DNA of 64,000 nt, taken from Vreelandella hamiltonii (GTDB taxonomy: Bacteria > Pseudomonadota > Gammaproteobacteria > Pseudomonadales > Halomonadaceae). Below, piece after piece: positions 51,113 through 62,040 of this stretch. Below the pieces are notes generated by a model. The model was not told the origin of the DNA. It was given only the letters and a program-made list of their open reading frames with translations, and did no database searches. The first letter of the stretch is position 1. The number at the start of each line of letters is the position of its first letter. The position numbers were made by a program, and so were the translations under genes. The DNA lies in NCBI RefSeq assembly GCF_014651775.1, contig NZ_BMXN01000004.1, positions 62,001 to 126,000 on the forward strand, written 5' to 3'.

Positions 51113-51262
51113 TACACTAGACACTTTGCGGCCCAGCGCTCATCGCCATCTGTCGAGAGCAGCAGCCGCCGCGCCGTGAGGCGCCACACAATGTGCTAGT
51201 GGAATGCTCTGGAAAGGGCAGCCATAGCGGGTGATAGCCCCGTACACTATAGGAGACTGAGC
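51113..51262 (+). other. Structured rpsJ-rplC intercistronic region
   Basis: The 150-bp gap is long for this operon. CACTAG (51115-51120) can pair with CTAGTG (51196-51201), closing smaller GC-rich hairpins inside, for example a GCGCC-GGCGC stem near 51171-51184. It could be a ribosomal-protein binding site; this is inference. Confidence 0.4.
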
Positions 51263-51901
51263 ATGACTATCGGTTTAGTCGGTATCAAGGCCGGGATGAC
51301 CCGCGTCTTTACCGAAGACGGCGCATCCGTGCCCGTGACCGTTATTGAAGTTGATCCTAACCGTGTAACGCGCGTCAAGACGCTTGAGTCTGACGGCTAC
51401 GCAGCGGTTCAGGTCACTACTGGTTCTCGTAAAGCCAAGCACCTCACCAAAGCGCAAGCGGGTCAGTTTGCCAAAGCGGGTGTCGAGGCTGGTCGTTCAC
51501 TGATGGAATTCCGCCTTGCAGAAGGCGAAGAAGCTCCTGAAGTGGGTGGCGAACTCACCGTATCCCTCTTCGAAGCTGGTCAAAAGATCGACGTGACTGG
51601 CACTTCCAAGGGTAAAGGCTTCCAGGGTGCTGTTAAGCGCTGGAACTTCCGTACCCAAGACAACAGCCATGGTAACTCCCTGTCGCATCGTGCGCCGGGT
51701 TCTATCGGCATGTGTCAGACACCTGGTCGCGTATTCAAGGGCAAGAAAATGGCCGGTCAAATGGGTAACGCCCGTTGCACCGTACAGAGCCTTGAGATCG
51801 TCCGTGTCGACGCCGAGCGTAACCTGCTGCTGATCAAGGGCGCTGTACCGGGAGCGACCGGTAGCAACGTTATCGTTCGCAGCGCCGTGAAAGCTGGCTG
51901 A
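51263..51901 (+). CDS. rplC: 50S ribosomal protein L3
   Basis: L3 initiates 50S assembly near the peptidyl-transferase centre. The 212-aa protein has the block [20 protein letters not shown] and the [20 protein letters not shown] signature, whose Gln is the residue methylated by PrmB in E. coli. AGGAGACTGAGC lies before the ATG. Confidence 0.98.
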   Translation: MTIGLVGIKAGMTRVFTEDGASVPVTVIEVDPNRVTRVKTLESDGYAAVQVTTGSRKAKHLTKAQAGQFAKAGVEAGRSLMEFRLAEGEEAPEVGGELTVSLFEAGQKIDVTGTSKGKGFQGAVKRWNFRTQDNSHGNSLSHRAPGSIGMCQTPGRVFKGKKMAGQMGNARCTVQSLEIVRVDAERNLLLIKGAVPGATGSNVIVRSAVKAG

Positions 51902-51916
51902 AGGGGATAATTACCA

Positions 51917-52522
51917 ATGAATCTGAATCTTGCTGCAGGCACGGGTACCGTTGAAGTAGCCGACGCCACTTTTGGCAAAGAATTCAACGAAGCGCTGGTG
52001 CATCAGGTCGTCACTGCCTATCTGGCAGCTGGTCGTCAGGGTACACGCGCTCAAAAGAGCCGTTCCGACGTGCGTGGCGGTGGTAAGAAGCCGTGGCGTC
52101 AGAAGGGTACCGGTCGTGCACGCGCTGGTACTATCCGCTCTCCGCTGTGGCGCAGTGGTGGTGTTACTTTCGCGGCGCGTCCTCAGGACTACACCCAGAA
52201 AGTAAACCGCAAGATGTACCGCGCGGCGATGCGCTCCATCCTGTCTGAGCTGGTCCGTCAAGAGCGCCTGGTCGCGATTGAAGAGTTCAGCGTAGAAGCG
52301 CCGAAGACCAAGCAGGTAGCTGCCAAGCTGAAAGAGCTCAACCTTGAGAAAGTGTTGATCGTCACTGAAGAAATCGACGAAACGCTCTATCTGGCCGCAC
52401 GCAACCTTCCCCACGTTGACGTGGTGGATGTCGCTGCAGCTGATCCGGTGAGCCTGGTTGCCTTTGACAAGGTCCTGGTCACCGTCTCCGCCCTGCGTAA
52501 ATTCGAGGAGAAGCTGGCATGA
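51917..52522 (+). CDS. rplD: 50S ribosomal protein L4
   Basis: L4 lines the exit tunnel and in E. coli also represses the S10 operon. The 201-aa protein has the tunnel loop region [20 protein letters not shown] followed by [17 protein letters not shown]. It overlaps rplW by four bases (ATGA). Confidence 0.98.
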   Translation: MNLNLAAGTGTVEVADATFGKEFNEALVHQVVTAYLAAGRQGTRAQKSRSDVRGGGKKPWRQKGTGRARAGTIRSPLWRSGGVTFAARPQDYTQKVNRKMYRAAMRSILSELVRQERLVAIEEFSVEAPKTKQVAAKLKELNLEKVLIVTEEIDETLYLAARNLPHVDVVDVAAADPVSLVAFDKVLVTVSALRKFEEKLA

Positions 52523-52815
52523 ACCAGGAACGCGTATTCAAGGTTCTGCTTGGACCGCACGTGACCGAAAAGGCCGCGATGGCAGCCGAGCGCAACCAGT
52601 ACGTTTTCAAGGTGGCACCCGATGCTACCAAGCCCGAGATCAAGAAAGCCGTTGAAGCACTGTTCGGCAAGAAGGTCGGTGGCGTTCAGGTACTGAACGT
52701 CAAGGGTAAAACCAAGCGTACTGCTCACGGCGTTGGCCTGCGTAAGGGTTACCGCAAGGCGTATGTGACCCTGGCTGCGGGTGAAACGCTCGAAGACTTC
52801 TCTGGCGCCGAATAA
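52519..52815 (+). CDS. rplW: 50S ribosomal protein L23
   Basis: L23 sits at the tunnel exit and docks trigger factor and SRP. The 98-aa protein begins [20 protein letters not shown] and has the usual [13 protein letters not shown] internal loop ([20 protein letters not shown]). The start overlaps rplD. Confidence 0.97.
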   Translation: MNQERVFKVLLGPHVTEKAAMAAERNQYVFKVAPDATKPEIKKAVEALFGKKVGGVQVLNVKGKTKRTAHGVGLRKGYRKAYVTLAAGETLEDFSGAE

Positions 52816-52832
52816 GGGCAGGAGTACGGATA

Positions 52833-53663
52833 ATGGCAATCGTCAAGACCAAACCCACATCCGCCGGTCGTCGCCACGTCGTCAAGATCGTTGGTGAGGA
52901 ACTGTACAAGGGCCGTGCTTATGCACCGCTTTTGGAAAAACAGTCCAAGTCCGGTGGCCGTAACAACTACGGTCGCATCACCACCCGCCACGTGGGCGGT
53001 GGTCACCGTCATCACTATCGGTTGATCGACTTCAAACGCACCAAGGATGGCATTCCGGCCACCGTTGAGCGTCTGGAGCACGACCCGAACCGCAGTGCGC
53101 ACATTGCACTGCTGAAATATGCCGATGGCGAGCGTCGTTACATCATTGCACCGAAAGGCGTCAGCGCCGGTGACGTGCTGGAATCTGGTGTCAACGCGCC
53201 CATCAAGAAAGGCAATGCCTTGCCGCTGCGTAACATCCCGCTCGGTTCTACCGTTCACGGTATCGAACTGAAGCCGGGTAAAGGCGCGCAGATTGCTCGC
53301 AGTGCCGGTACTAGCGCTCAGCTGGTTGCTCGTGAAGGTAACTACGCCACCCTGCGTCTTCGCTCTGGCGAAATGCGCAAGGTCCTGGCCGAGTGCCGCG
53401 CGACCCTGGGCGAAGTGAGCAACTCCGAGCACAGCCTGCGTCAACTTGGCAAGGCCGGTGCGAAGCGCTGGAGAGGCGTGCGTCCGACAGTTCGCGGCGT
53501 CGCGATGAACCCTGTGGATCACCCGCACGGTGGTGGCGAAGGCCGCACCAGCGGTGGCCGTCACCCCGTTACTCCGTGGGGCGTGCCGACCAAGGGTCAC
53601 AAGACGCGTAAGAACAAGCGCACCGACAAGCTGATCGTACGTCGTCGTAACAAGACGCGTTGA
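52833..53663 (+). CDS. rplB: 50S ribosomal protein L2
   Basis: L2 joins the subunits and supports peptidyl transfer. The 276-aa protein has the conserved [19 protein letters not shown] block holding the essential His, followed by [15 protein letters not shown]. Length is near E. coli (273). Confidence 0.98.
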   Translation: MAIVKTKPTSAGRRHVVKIVGEELYKGRAYAPLLEKQSKSGGRNNYGRITTRHVGGGHRHHYRLIDFKRTKDGIPATVERLEHDPNRSAHIALLKYADGERRYIIAPKGVSAGDVLESGVNAPIKKGNALPLRNIPLGSTVHGIELKPGKGAQIARSAGTSAQLVAREGNYATLRLRSGEMRKVLAECRATLGEVSNSEHSLRQLGKAGAKRWRGVRPTVRGVAMNPVDHPHGGGEGRTSGGRHPVTPWGVPTKGHKTRKNKRTDKLIVRRRNKTR

Positions 53664-53696
53664 TCTAAATTGCCAAGACATTAAGAGGTAACGGCT

Positions 53697-53972
53697 GTGC
53701 CACGTTCACTAAAGAAAGGTCCCTTCATTGACCTTCATCTTTTGAAGAAGGTAGAGGCTGCAGTGGAGAAGAACGACCGTAAACCGATCAAGACCTGGTC
53801 GCGTCGTTCGATGATCCTGCCAAACATGGTAGGCCTCACAATCGCTGTCCATAACGGTCGCCAACACGTCCCGGTGCACGTCTCCGAGGAAATGGTTGGT
53901 CACAAGCTGGGCGAATTCGCTGCCACTCGCACTTATCGCGGGCATGCGGCGGACAAGAAAGCCAAACGGTAA
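53697..53972 (+). CDS. rpsS: 30S ribosomal protein S19
   Basis: S19 is a 30S head protein. The 91-aa product begins with GTG ([16 protein letters not shown]) after TTAAGAGGTAACGGCT. It contains [20 protein letters not shown] and ends [11 protein letters not shown]. Confidence 0.98.
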   Translation: MPRSLKKGPFIDLHLLKKVEAAVEKNDRKPIKTWSRRSMILPNMVGLTIAVHNGRQHVPVHVSEEMVGHKLGEFAATRTYRGHAADKKAKR

Positions 53973-53990
53973 GCCAGAGAGGATTGAGAG

Positions 53991-54323
53991 ATGGAAGTCA
54001 CAGCTAAGCTGCGTGGCGCTCGTTTATCCGCCCAGAAGGCCCGTTTGGTGGCTGACCAGGTGCGCGGTAAACCGGTCGCCGAAGCACTCGACCTGCTGAC
54101 CTTCTCACCGAAGAAGGCTGCCAAGCTAGTCAAGAAAGTGCTGCAGTCCGCCATTGCAAACGCGGAAGAAAATAACGGCATGGATATCGACGAGCTGCGT
54201 GTCTCGACCATCTGCGTCGATGAGGGCATGACGCTCAAGCGTATCAAGCCGCGTGCCAAAGGCCGCGCGGATCGTATCTTGAAGCGCACCTGCCACATCA
54301 CCGTCAAGGTAGCCGAGAAGTAG
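53991..54323 (+). CDS. rplV: 50S ribosomal protein L22
   Basis: L22 lines the exit tunnel and is a macrolide-resistance locus. The 110-aa protein ([20 protein letters not shown] near the start, [19 protein letters not shown] at the end) is of normal size. It sits 18 bp after rpsS. Confidence 0.98.
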   Translation: MEVTAKLRGARLSAQKARLVADQVRGKPVAEALDLLTFSPKKAAKLVKKVLQSAIANAEENNGMDIDELRVSTICVDEGMTLKRIKPRAKGRADRILKRTCHITVKVAEK

Positions 54324-54334
54324 GAGTCGACCAG

Positions 54335-55042
54335 ATGGGTCAGAAAGTCAATCCAACAGGCATTCGACTGGGCATCGTCAAAGACCATGCTTCTGTCTGG
54401 TATGCCGAGCGCGGCGCCTATGCCGATAAGCTCAACAACGATCTCGAAGTGCGCAGCTTCCTGGACGAGCGTCTGAAAAGCGCCTCCGTAAGCCGCATTC
54501 ACATCGAGCGTCCGGCGAACAATGCCCGCATCACCATTCACACTGCCCGTCCGGGTATCGTGATTGGCAAGAAAGGTGAAGATGTCGACCGTCTGCGTCG
54601 TGATCTCACCGAGATGATGGGCGTTCCGGTGCATGTGAACATCGAAGAAGTTCGCAAGCCCGAGCTGGATGCCAAGCTGGTTGCTGCCAACGTGGCAGGT
54701 CAGCTTGAGCGTCGCGTCATGTTCCGTCGTGCCATGAAGCGCGCGGTGCAGAACGCAATGCGTCTTGGCGCTGGCGGCATCAAGATTCAGCTGTCAGGTC
54801 GTCTGGGTGGCGCCGAAATCGCACGTACCGAATGGTACCGCGAAGGTCGCGTTCCGCTGCACACTCTGCGTGCGGACATCGACTACGCCACTTACGAAGC
54901 TCACACCACCTACGGCGTCATCGGCGTCAAAGTGTGGATCTTCAAGGGTGAAATCCTCGGCGGTATCGAGGAAGTACGTGCCAAGGCCAAGCAACAGCAA
55001 CAGCCTGCCGGCAACGCGCCCAAGAAGAAAGGTTCCAGGTAA
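54335..55042 (+). CDS. rpsC: 30S ribosomal protein S3
   Basis: S3 lies at the mRNA entry site and has helicase-like action. The 235-aa protein begins [17 protein letters not shown], has the KH motif [16 protein letters not shown] and the later [20 protein letters not shown] block. The tail is rich in Gln and Lys. Confidence 0.98.
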   Translation: MGQKVNPTGIRLGIVKDHASVWYAERGAYADKLNNDLEVRSFLDERLKSASVSRIHIERPANNARITIHTARPGIVIGKKGEDVDRLRRDLTEMMGVPVHVNIEEVRKPELDAKLVAANVAGQLERRVMFRRAMKRAVQNAMRLGAGGIKIQLSGRLGGAEIARTEWYREGRVPLHTLRADIDYATYEAHTTYGVIGVKVWIFKGEILGGIEEVRAKAKQQQQPAGNAPKKKGSR

Positions 55043-55057
55043 GGGGAGAGCGAGTCG

Positions 55058-55471
55058 ATGTTACAGCCCAAGCGTATGAAATTCCGCAAGATGATGAAAG
55101 GCCGCAACCGTGGCCTGGCGCATCGCGGAAGCAAGATCAGCTTCGGGGAGTACGGCCTCAAGGCAACCGGTCGTGGCCGCATCACTGCGCGTCAGATCGA
55201 AGCTGGCCGTCGTGCGATCACACGTCACGTCAAGCGTGGCGGTAAAATCTGGATCCGCGTTTTCCCTGACAAGCCGATTTCCAAGAAGCCGCTCGAAGTT
55301 CGTATGGGTAAGGGTAAAGGTTCAGTTGAGTACTGGGTAGCCCAGATCCAGCCGGGTCGGGTCCTGTATGAAATTGAAGGTGTATCCGAAGAGCTGGCCC
55401 GTGAAGCATTTGAACTGGCCGCCCAGAAGATGCCCCTGTCCACCACCTTTGCGAAACGGACGGTGATGTGA
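55058..55471 (+). CDS. rplP: 50S ribosomal protein L16
   Basis: L16 shapes the A-site of the large subunit. The 137-aa protein begins [20 protein letters not shown] and has the [20 protein letters not shown] block. Its TGA overlaps the rpmC ATG by one base (TGATG). Confidence 0.98.
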   Translation: MLQPKRMKFRKMMKGRNRGLAHRGSKISFGEYGLKATGRGRITARQIEAGRRAITRHVKRGGKIWIRVFPDKPISKKPLEVRMGKGKGSVEYWVAQIQPGRVLYEIEGVSEELAREAFELAAQKMPLSTTFAKRTVM

Positions 55472-55662
55472 TGAAAGCCCAGGAAATTCGTGAAAAGTCC
55501 GTAGGAGAGCTCCAAGAGCAGCTCCTCGAGCTCCTCCGCGAGCAGTTTAACCTGCGCATGCAGAAGGCCACTGGCCAACTGAGCCAGACTCATCTGCTCA
55601 AGCAGGTCCGTCGGGATATCGCCCGCGTTAAGACTGTGCTCAACGAGAAGGCAGGTGATTGA
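55471..55662 (+). CDS. rpmC: 50S ribosomal protein L29
   Basis: L29 is a small protein near the tunnel exit. The 63-aa product begins [19 protein letters not shown] use the ATG overlapping the rplP stop rather than an in-frame GTG one codon earlier. Confidence 0.97.
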   Translation: MKAQEIREKSVGELQEQLLELLREQFNLRMQKATGQLSQTHLLKQVRRDIARVKTVLNEKAGD

Positions 55663-55663
55663 G

Positions 55664-55924
55664 ATGGCCGAAGAGAAAAAAACACGTACGCTGACCGGCA
55701 AGGTGGTCAGCGACAAGATGGACAAGTCCATCGTCGTCATGATCGAGCGTCGTGAGCGTCACCCGATCTACGGAAAATACGTCAAGCGCTCCACCAAGCT
55801 GCACGCCCATGATGAGGCGAACCAGGCAAAGGCAGGCGATACGGTTTCCATTCAGGAGTGCCGTCCGCTTTCCAAGAAGAAAGCCTGGACGCTGGTCGAG
55901 GTGGTCGAGCAGGCCAAGGGTTAA
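55664..55924 (+). CDS. rpsQ: 30S ribosomal protein S17
   Basis: S17 is a primary 16S-binding protein. The 86-aa product begins [20 protein letters not shown] and has the [16 protein letters not shown] block. The ATG is one base after the rpmC stop; an in-frame GTG three codons upstream lies inside rpmC and is unlikely. Confidence 0.97.
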   Translation: MAEEKKTRTLTGKVVSDKMDKSIVVMIERRERHPIYGKYVKRSTKLHAHDEANQAKAGDTVSIQECRPLSKKKAWTLVEVVEQAKG

Positions 55925-55975
55925 TCCCCTGCGTCTGTTCAACCAGTGCAGTCAGATTAGGTTTGGAGAAAACCG

Positions 55976-56347
55976 ATGATTCAGACTCAGACAATGCTGG
56001 ATGTCGCCGACAACAGCGGAGCGCGCCGGGTGCAATGCATCAAGGTGTTGGGCGGTTCACACCGTCGCTACGCCCGCGTTGGTGACGTCATTAAAGTAAC
56101 GGTCAAAGAAGCTATTCCTCGTGGCAAGGTCAAAAAAGGCCAGGTCCTCAAGGCAGTAGTCGTTCGTACCCGTAGTGGCGTCCGTCGTAGTGACGGTTCG
56201 CTGATCCGTTTCGATGGAAATGCGGCAGTTTTGTTGAATAACACCAACGAACAGCCGATCGGCACGCGTATCTTCGGGCCGGTAACTCGTGAACTTCGTA
56301 ATGAGAAGTTCATGAAGATCATTTCCCTAGCGCCTGAAGTGCTGTAA
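55976..56347 (+). CDS. rplN: 50S ribosomal protein L14
   Basis: L14 is at the subunit interface. The 123-aa protein begins [19 protein letters not shown] and ends with [19 protein letters not shown]. It opens the spc operon; TTTGGAG lies just before the ATG. No obvious separate promoter was found in the 51-bp gap. Confidence 0.98.
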   Translation: MIQTQTMLDVADNSGARRVQCIKVLGGSHRRYARVGDVIKVTVKEAIPRGKVKKGQVLKAVVVRTRSGVRRSDGSLIRFDGNAAVLLNNTNEQPIGTRIFGPVTRELRNEKFMKIISLAPEVL

Positions 56348-56361
56348 GGAGCGAGGCGGAT

Positions 56362-56676
56362 ATGCAAAAGATCAAACGTGACGATGAAGTCATCGTCATC
56401 GCCGGGAAGGATAAGGGCAAGCGTGGCACTGTGAAGCGGGTACTTGAAAACCGTTTCGTGGTGTCCGGTGTGAATATGATCAAGCGTCACACCAAGCCTA
56501 ATCCCATGGCGGGAAATCAGGGCGGTATCGTCGAGCGTGAGGCTCCGATTCACGCGTCCAACGTAGCCATCTTCAATTCGGAGACCGGTAAGGCGGATCG
56601 CGTCGGCTTCCAGGTGAAGGAAGACGGTACCAAGGTACGTATCTACAAGTCGACGCAGACGCAGATCGACGCCTAA
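56362..56676 (+). CDS. rplX: 50S ribosomal protein L24
   Basis: L24 initiates 50S assembly. The 104-aa protein begins with a KOW motif ([20 protein letters not shown]) and has the [19 protein letters not shown] block. It lies 14 bp after rplN. Confidence 0.98.
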   Translation: MQKIKRDDEVIVIAGKDKGKRGTVKRVLENRFVVSGVNMIKRHTKPNPMAGNQGGIVEREAPIHASNVAIFNSETGKADRVGFQVKEDGTKVRIYKSTQTQIDA

Positions 56677-56694
56677 CGCGAGTCGGGTAGCATA

Positions 56695-57234
56695 ATGGCG
56701 AACTTGAAAGAACGTTATCAAAACGAGGTGGTAGCTCAACTCAAAGAGCAGTTCAGCTACGCCAACGTAATGCAGGTACCCCGGATCACGAAAGTGACTC
56801 TGAACATGGGTATCGGCGAAGCGGTCAGCGACAAAAAGCTGATCGACAATGCCATCGGCGACCTGGAGAAGCTTTCCGGTCAGAAGCCGCTGGTGACCAA
56901 GGCACGCAAGTCCATCGCGGGCTTCAAGGTGCGCGAAGGTTGGCCGATCGGTATCAAAGTGACACTGCGCTCCGAGCGTATGTGGGACTTCCTGGACCGT
57001 CTGGTGAACATTGCCATCCCACGCGTGCGTGACTTCCGTGGTCTCAACCCGAAGTCCTTCGACGGTCGCGGCAACTACTCCATGGGTGTGCGTGAGCAGA
57101 TCATCTTCCCGGAGATCGAATATGATAAAGTCGATCGCGTACGGGGGCTGGACGTCACTATCACTACTACCGCCAACACCGACGAGGAAGGTCGTGCGCT
57201 GCTTGCAGCACTGAACTTCCCGTTCAAGAAATAA
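56695..57234 (+). CDS. rplE: 50S ribosomal protein L5
   Basis: L5 binds 5S rRNA in the central protuberance. The 179-aa product has [20 protein letters not shown] and ends with [13 protein letters not shown], standard for the family. GAGTCGGGTAGCATA precedes the ATG. Confidence 0.98.
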   Translation: MANLKERYQNEVVAQLKEQFSYANVMQVPRITKVTLNMGIGEAVSDKKLIDNAIGDLEKLSGQKPLVTKARKSIAGFKVREGWPIGIKVTLRSERMWDFLDRLVNIAIPRVRDFRGLNPKSFDGRGNYSMGVREQIIFPEIEYDKVDRVRGLDVTITTTANTDEEGRALLAALNFPFKK

Positions 57235-57244
57235 GGGTTGGATC

Positions 57245-57550
57245 ATGGCTAAGAAAAGTATGATAGAGCGTGAGCTCAAGCGTACTCAGCTAGTCGAGAA
57301 GTTTGCGGCTAAGCGCGCAGAGCTCAAGAAAATCATCTCGGACGTGAACGCTTCTGAAGAAGATCGTTTCGAGGCGACGCTGAAGCTGCAGCAACTGCCG
57401 CGCGACTCCAGCCCGGTGCGTCAGCGTAACCGCTGCCGCGTGACTGGCCGTCCGCACGGCTTTTACAACAAGTTCGGCCTCGGCCGTAACAAGCTGCGTG
57501 AAGCCGCCATGCGTGGCGACGTCCCTGGCCTCAAAAAGTCCAGCTGGTAA
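57245..57550 (+). CDS. rpsN: 30S ribosomal protein S14 (zinc-free form)
   Basis: S14 is a 30S head protein. The 101-aa long form lacks the CxxC zinc ligands and contains [20 protein letters not shown] and ends [11 protein letters not shown]. This is the usual gammaproteobacterial version. Confidence 0.98.
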   Translation: MAKKSMIERELKRTQLVEKFAAKRAELKKIISDVNASEEDRFEATLKLQQLPRDSSPVRQRNRCRVTGRPHGFYNKFGLGRNKLREAAMRGDVPGLKKSSW

Positions 57551-57582
57551 CGCCACGTAGAATCATCAGGAGCGCACATTAA

Positions 57583-57975
57583 ATGAGCATGCAAGACACT
57601 CTGGCGGATATGTTTACCCGTATCCGCAATGCGCAGATGGCCACCAAGGAGACGGCTACCATGCCGTCCTCCAAACTGAAAGTCGAAGTGGCCCGAGTGC
57701 TAAAGGAAGAAGGCTACATTACCGACTTTACGGTGGCTGAAGGCGTCAAACCCGAGCTGACCGTTACTCTCAAGTACTTTGAGGGTAAGCCGGTTATCGA
57801 GCACATTCAGCGGGTTTCCAAGCCGTCTCTGCGTCAGTACAAGGGCAAGGACAACCTGCCCAAGGTAGCCGATGGCCTGGGTATCGCGATTGTCACCACC
57901 TCTAATGGTGTCATGACCGATCGTGCCGCGCGCCAGGCTGGCGTCGGTGGCGAAGTCATCTGCACCGTATTCTAG
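57583..57975 (+). CDS. rpsH: 30S ribosomal protein S8
   Basis: S8 organises the 30S platform and, in E. coli, represses the spc operon by binding near rplE. The 130-aa protein begins [20 protein letters not shown] and ends GGEVICTVF. Confidence 0.98.
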   Translation: MSMQDTLADMFTRIRNAQMATKETATMPSSKLKVEVARVLKEEGYITDFTVAEGVKPELTVTLKYFEGKPVIEHIQRVSKPSLRQYKGKDNLPKVADGLGIAIVTTSNGVMTDRAARQAGVGGEVICTVF

Positions 57976-57984
57976 GAGGCTGGA

Positions 57985-58515
57985 ATGTCCCGCATAGCGA
58001 AATATCCGGTTAAAGTGCCTGCTGGCGTTGATGTCAAAATCGATGCTGGCCAGCTGACCGCCAAAGGCGGCCAGGGCACGCTGTCTATGCCCATTCACCA
58101 GGACGTGGTGATTGGTCAAGAAGACGGCCAGCTGACCTTCGCCCCGAGTGAGTCTGCCAAGAGCTGGGCAATGGCCGGTACTACCCGCGCCCTGGTTCAG
58201 AACCTGGTTACGGGCGTATCCGAGGGTTTCACAAAAACTCTCGAAATTGTTGGCGTCGGTTATCGTGCCCAAGCTAAGGGCCAGACGCTCAATCTTTCAC
58301 TGGGCTTCTCGCACCCGGTCGACTACGAACTGCCTAAAGGTGTTACAGCGGAAACGCCGAAGAACACCGTGATCGTGCTGAAAAGCGCGGACAAGCAGAT
58401 GCTCGGTCAGTGCGCCGCGGAAATCCGCGCCTTCCGTCCGCCTGAGCCGTACAAAGGCAAGGGTGTACGTTACGCCGACGAGCAGGTGCGTCGCAAAGAA
58501 GCCAAGAAGAAGTAA
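57985..58515 (+). CDS. rplF: 50S ribosomal protein L6
   Basis: L6 lies near the factor-binding site. The 176-aa protein starts [20 protein letters not shown] and ends with the family block [20 protein letters not shown] then AKKK. Confidence 0.98.
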   Translation: MSRIAKYPVKVPAGVDVKIDAGQLTAKGGQGTLSMPIHQDVVIGQEDGQLTFAPSESAKSWAMAGTTRALVQNLVTGVSEGFTKTLEIVGVGYRAQAKGQTLNLSLGFSHPVDYELPKGVTAETPKNTVIVLKSADKQMLGQCAAEIRAFRPPEPYKGKGVRYADEQVRRKEAKKK

Positions 58516-58524
58516 GGCAGGGTT

Positions 58525-58875
58525 ATGAACGCGAAGAAAGAATCTCGTCTCCGTCGTGCCCGCCGCGCTCGCGCCAAGATCCGCGAGCTGGGCGTGTATC
58601 GCCTGTGCGTCAACCGTACCCCGCGTCACATCTATGCGCAGATTATCTCGCCGGATGGTGGCAAGGTGCTGGCCAGCGCTTCTACGCTGGACAAAGCACT
58701 GCGCGAGGGTGCGACCGGTAACTCAGACGCGGCCTCCAAGGTCGGTGCTCTGATTGCCGAACGCGCTAAAGAAGCAGGCATCACCCAGGTGGCCTTCGAC
58801 CGTGCTGGCTTTAAGTATCACGGTCGCGTCAAGGCTCTGGCCGACGCCGCACGTGAAGGCGGCCTGGAATTCTAA
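58525..58875 (+). CDS. rplR: 50S ribosomal protein L18
   Basis: L18 carries 5S rRNA into the large subunit. The 116-aa protein begins [20 protein letters not shown] and ends with [19 protein letters not shown]. Confidence 0.98.
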   Translation: MNAKKESRLRRARRARAKIRELGVYRLCVNRTPRHIYAQIISPDGGKVLASASTLDKALREGATGNSDAASKVGALIAERAKEAGITQVAFDRAGFKYHGRVKALADAAREGGLEF

Positions 58876-58886
58876 AGGGTTTTACG

Positions 58887-59387
58887 ATGGCGAAGAACGA
58901 ACAGCAAAACGGTGATCTGCAGGAGAAGTTAGTGCAGGTCAACCGCGTCGCCAAGGTGGTCAAGGGTGGTCGTATTTTCGGCTTCACCGCACTGACCGTC
59001 GTAGGTGATGGTAAAGGTCGTGTCGGTTTCGGTCGTGGCAAGGCGCGTGAAGTGCCGGTCGCAATCCAGAAAGCGATGGACCAGGCTCGTCGCAACATGG
59101 TCAAGGTCAACCTTGCAGGTCACACACTGCAGTACCCGGTAAAAGCCCGTCACGGTGCTTCCAAGGTGTACATGCAGCCGGCCTCCGAAGGTACTGGTAT
59201 CATCGCTGGTGGCGCCATGCGTTCCGTACTGGAACTGGCAGGCGTTCACGATGTACTGGCCAAGTGCTACGGTTCCACCAACCCGGTTAACGTGGTGCGG
59301 GCGACTGTCAAAGGTCTCTCTGCCATGCAAGCACCGGAAGACATCGCCGCCAAGCGCGGTCTGTCTGTCGAAGCGATCACGGGGTAA
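58887..59387 (+). CDS. rpsE: 30S ribosomal protein S5
   Basis: S5 affects decoding accuracy and mRNA unwinding. The 166-aa protein has [20 protein letters not shown] and [20 protein letters not shown]. The spectinomycin loop region appears wild type. Confidence 0.98.
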   Translation: MAKNEQQNGDLQEKLVQVNRVAKVVKGGRIFGFTALTVVGDGKGRVGFGRGKAREVPVAIQKAMDQARRNMVKVNLAGHTLQYPVKARHGASKVYMQPASEGTGIIAGGAMRSVLELAGVHDVLAKCYGSTNPVNVVRATVKGLSAMQAPEDIAAKRGLSVEAITG

Positions 59388-59393
59388 GGCACC

Positions 59394-59576
59394 ATGGCAG
59401 CAACGATCAAGGTTACCCAGATCCGCAGCACCATCGGCGTTTTGCCCAAGCACAAGGCTACTATGAAAGGCCTGGGCCTGCGTCGCATCGGTCATACGGT
59501 TGAGCTGGAAGACACCCCTGCCGTACGCGGCATGATCCACAAGGTTAACTACCTTGTGCGCGTTGAGGGAGAGTAA
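59394..59576 (+). CDS. rpmD: 50S ribosomal protein L30
   Basis: The 60-aa protein ([20 protein letters not shown], ending LVRVEGE) is a standard short L30. It lies six bp after rpsE and three bp before rplO. Confidence 0.97.
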   Translation: MAATIKVTQIRSTIGVLPKHKATMKGLGLRRIGHTVELEDTPAVRGMIHKVNYLVRVEGE

Positions 59577-59579
59577 TCC

Positions 59580-60014
59580 ATGAAACTCAATACCCTGAGC
59601 CCGGCACCGGGCTCCAAACACGCTGAAAAGCGCGTTGGTCGTGGTATCGGTTCCGGTCTGGGCAAGACCGGTGGCCGTGGCCACAAAGGTCAGAAATCAC
59701 GCAGTGGCGGTAGCGTCAAGCCTGGTTTCGAAGGCGGTCAGATGCCGCTGCAGCGTCGTTTGCCGAAGTTTGGCTTCACGTCTGCCAAGTCGCTGGTATC
59801 TGAAGAAGTACGCCTGGCGGAACTTGCCAAGGTTGCCGGTGACGAAGTCACCATGGAAACCCTGAAGCAAGCCAACGTGCTGAAGGATGCGACGCTGCAT
59901 GCGAAGATCATCCTTTCTGGCGAACTGAACAAAGCGGTTACCGTTCGTGGAATCAAGGTCACCAAAGGTGCCCGTGAAGCGATCGTAGCCGCTGGCGGCA
60001 AGGTAGAGGACTAA
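59580..60014 (+). CDS. rplO: 50S ribosomal protein L15
   Basis: L15 is a late 50S assembly protein. The 144-aa product has the Gly-rich N-terminus [20 protein letters not shown] and [17 protein letters not shown]. Its stop is directly followed by the secY ATG. Confidence 0.98.
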   Translation: MKLNTLSPAPGSKHAEKRVGRGIGSGLGKTGGRGHKGQKSRSGGSVKPGFEGGQMPLQRRLPKFGFTSAKSLVSEEVRLAELAKVAGDEVTMETLKQANVLKDATLHAKIILSGELNKAVTVRGIKVTKGAREAIVAAGGKVED

Positions 60015-61346
60015 ATGGCCAAGTCAGGAAACATGCCGGCGATGGGCAGCGGTCTGAGCGAACTGTGGGCGCGTTTGCGCTTCGTGCTCCTCGCCATCGT
60101 GGTGTACCGTATCGGTGCCCACATTCCCGTTCCCGGTATCAATCCTGACCAGCTTGCTGCCTTGTTCAGGGAGCAACAGGGCACCATCCTGGGCATGTTC
60201 AACATGTTCTCGGGTGGCGCCCTGGAGCGCATGAGCGTCCTCGCCCTGGGCATCATGCCCTATATTTCGGCGTCGATTATCATGCAGCTGATGACTGCAG
60301 TCTCCCCTCATCTTGAACAGCTCAAGAAAGAGGGCGAGGCTGGCCGCCGCAAGATTAGCCAGTACACCCGCTACGGCACGGTGCTACTGGCTTTTGTCCA
60401 GGCTACCGGCATGTCCGTGGGTCTGGCTAGCCAAGGCATCGCTTACAGCGCTGACTTCAGCTTCTATTTCACCGCCATCATCACGTTTGTGTCGGGTGCG
60501 GTGTTTATGATGTGGCTAGGTGAGCAGATCACCGAGAAGGGCATCGGCAACGGTATTTCGCTGCTGATCTTCGCGGGGATCGTCGCTGGGCTGCCCAGTG
60601 CCGTGGGGCAAGCCTTCGAGCTTGCTCGTAACGAAGGGGCCTGGAATGTTCTTCCGCTGTTAGCGCTGTCCGTGCTAGGTATTGCCACCGTGGCATTCGT
60701 GGTGTTCATCGAGCGTGGCCAACGCCGCCTCAAGGTGAACTACCCACGTCGCCAAGTGGGCAACAAGATGTATGCAGGTCAAAGCAGCTACTTGCCGTTG
60801 AAGGTGAACATGGCGGGTGTCATTCCCGCGATCTTTGCCTCCAGTATCCTACTCTTCCCGGCCTCTATCGGTCAGTGGGTAGGCGCTGGCGAAGGCATGG
60901 AGTGGTTGCAGCGTGCCTCGCAGGCGTTAGGCCCTGGCCAACCGCTTTACATCTTGCTTTTCGCTGCGGCAGTGGTATTCTTCTGCTTCTTTTACACAGC
61001 GCTGGTCTTCAACCCCAAGGATGTGGCTGACAATCTCAAAAAGTCAGGCGCTTTCCTGCCGGGCATTCGCCCCGGCGAGCAGACCGCTCGCTATATCGAC
61101 AAAGTGATGACTCGTCTCACTCTGTTCGGTGCCTTGTATATCACTGCGGTTTCCCTGATGCCCCAGTTCCTGATCGTAGCATGGAACGTTCCGTTCTTCT
61201 TTGGCGGTACGTCGCTGCTGATCGTGGTAGTGGTCATCATGGACTTCATGGCCCAGGTGCAGTCGCATCTCATGTCGCATCAATATGACTCAGTGATGAA
61301 GAAGTCCAACCTGAAAGGCTACGGTAGCGGCGGCATCATGCGCTGA
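60015..61346 (+). CDS. secY: Preprotein translocase channel SecY
   Basis: SecY is the protein-conducting pore of the inner membrane. The 443-aa protein has ten predicted membrane helices, the plug-region block [20 protein letters not shown] and [11 protein letters not shown], and the large cytoplasmic loop [20 protein letters not shown]. The C-terminus is GSGGIMR. It starts immediately after the rplO stop. Confidence 0.98.
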   Translation: MAKSGNMPAMGSGLSELWARLRFVLLAIVVYRIGAHIPVPGINPDQLAALFREQQGTILGMFNMFSGGALERMSVLALGIMPYISASIIMQLMTAVSPHLEQLKKEGEAGRRKISQYTRYGTVLLAFVQATGMSVGLASQGIAYSADFSFYFTAIITFVSGAVFMMWLGEQITEKGIGNGISLLIFAGIVAGLPSAVGQAFELARNEGAWNVLPLLALSVLGIATVAFVVFIERGQRRLKVNYPRRQVGNKMYAGQSSYLPLKVNMAGVIPAIFASSILLFPASIGQWVGAGEGMEWLQRASQALGPGQPLYILLFAAAVVFFCFFYTALVFNPKDVADNLKKSGAFLPGIRPGEQTARYIDKVMTRLTLFGALYITAVSLMPQFLIVAWNVPFFFGGTSLLIVVVVIMDFMAQVQSHLMSHQYDSVMKKSNLKGYGSGGIMR

Positions 61347-61396
61347 GGCGCCCCTAACGAATTGGCGCGCCGCGAGCCGTTTTTGGAGAAAGAACG

Positions 61397-61510
61397 ATGA
61401 AAGTTCGAGCTTCCGTAAAGAAGATGTGCCGTAACTGCAAGATCATTCGTCGCAATGGCGCTGTACGCGTCATCTGTGTCGAGCCGCGGCACAAACAGCG
61501 TCAGGGCTAA
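61397..61510 (+). CDS. rpmJ: 50S ribosomal protein L36
   Basis: This 37-aa zinc-ribbon protein is at the large-subunit core. It begins [20 protein letters not shown] and keeps the ligands C11, C14, C27 and a later His. It is one residue shorter than E. coli L36 (38 aa) between the third Cys and the His (ICVEPRHK). GGAGAAAGAACG lies before the ATG. It is too short for most automatic ORF calls. Confidence 0.96.
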   Translation: MKVRASVKKMCRNCKIIRRNGAVRVICVEPRHKQRQG

Positions 61511-61536
61511 ACCTGGGCTGTTTTAAGCGGGTGCAG

Positions 61537-61573
61537 GCATACCCCTTGCCTTCGGGCTCCTAAAGGGGTATGC
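61537..61573 (+). promoter_or_regulatory. rpmJ-rpsM hairpin, possible alpha operon leader
   Basis: A perfect 11-bp stem (61537-61547 with 61563-61573) encloses a smaller GCC-TTCG-GGC hairpin. No T-run follows directly, but CTTTTG lies 10 bases on. It could terminate spc transcription or be the S4-binding leader of the alpha operon, which in E. coli sits just before rpsM. Confidence 0.55.
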
Positions 61574-61631
61574 TGTTGCGCCTTTTGTAGATGAATAAAC
61601 GAGCAAGCCGCTCAAATTTCGGAGTAAGCTG

Positions 61632-61988
61632 ATGGCCCGTATTGCAGGCGTCAATATCCCGGACAACAAGCATGCGGCGATCTCGCTGACCTATATCTTC
61701 GGGATTGGCCGTACTCGCGCTCAACACATCTGTGTTGCTGCCGGTATTGCGCCGACTACCAAGATCGTAGACCTGTCTGGCGACGAGCTGGACACCCTGC
61801 GTTCTGAAGTTGGTAAGTACACCGTAGAAGGCGACCTTCGTCGTGATGTCACGCTTAACATCAAGCGTCTCATGGACTTAGGCTGCTACCGTGGTCTGCG
61901 TCATCGTCGTAGTCTTCCGCTGCGTGGTCAGCGGACCAAGACTAACGCGCGTACCCGTAAGGGCCCGCGTAAGCCGATCCGCAAATAA
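61632..61988 (+). CDS. rpsM: 30S ribosomal protein S13
   Basis: S13 bridges the subunits and contacts P-site tRNA. The 118-aa protein begins [20 protein letters not shown] and ends with [20 protein letters not shown] then K. GGAGTAAGCTG precedes the ATG. Confidence 0.98.
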   Translation: MARIAGVNIPDNKHAAISLTYIFGIGRTRAQHICVAAGIAPTTKIVDLSGDELDTLRSEVGKYTVEGDLRRDVTLNIKRLMDLGCYRGLRHRRSLPLRGQRTKTNARTRKGPRKPIRK

Positions 61989-62040
61989 CACGCAGGCTCT
62001 TTAATCGAGAGCTGACGTTAAGACAGGAATAGACATCAAC

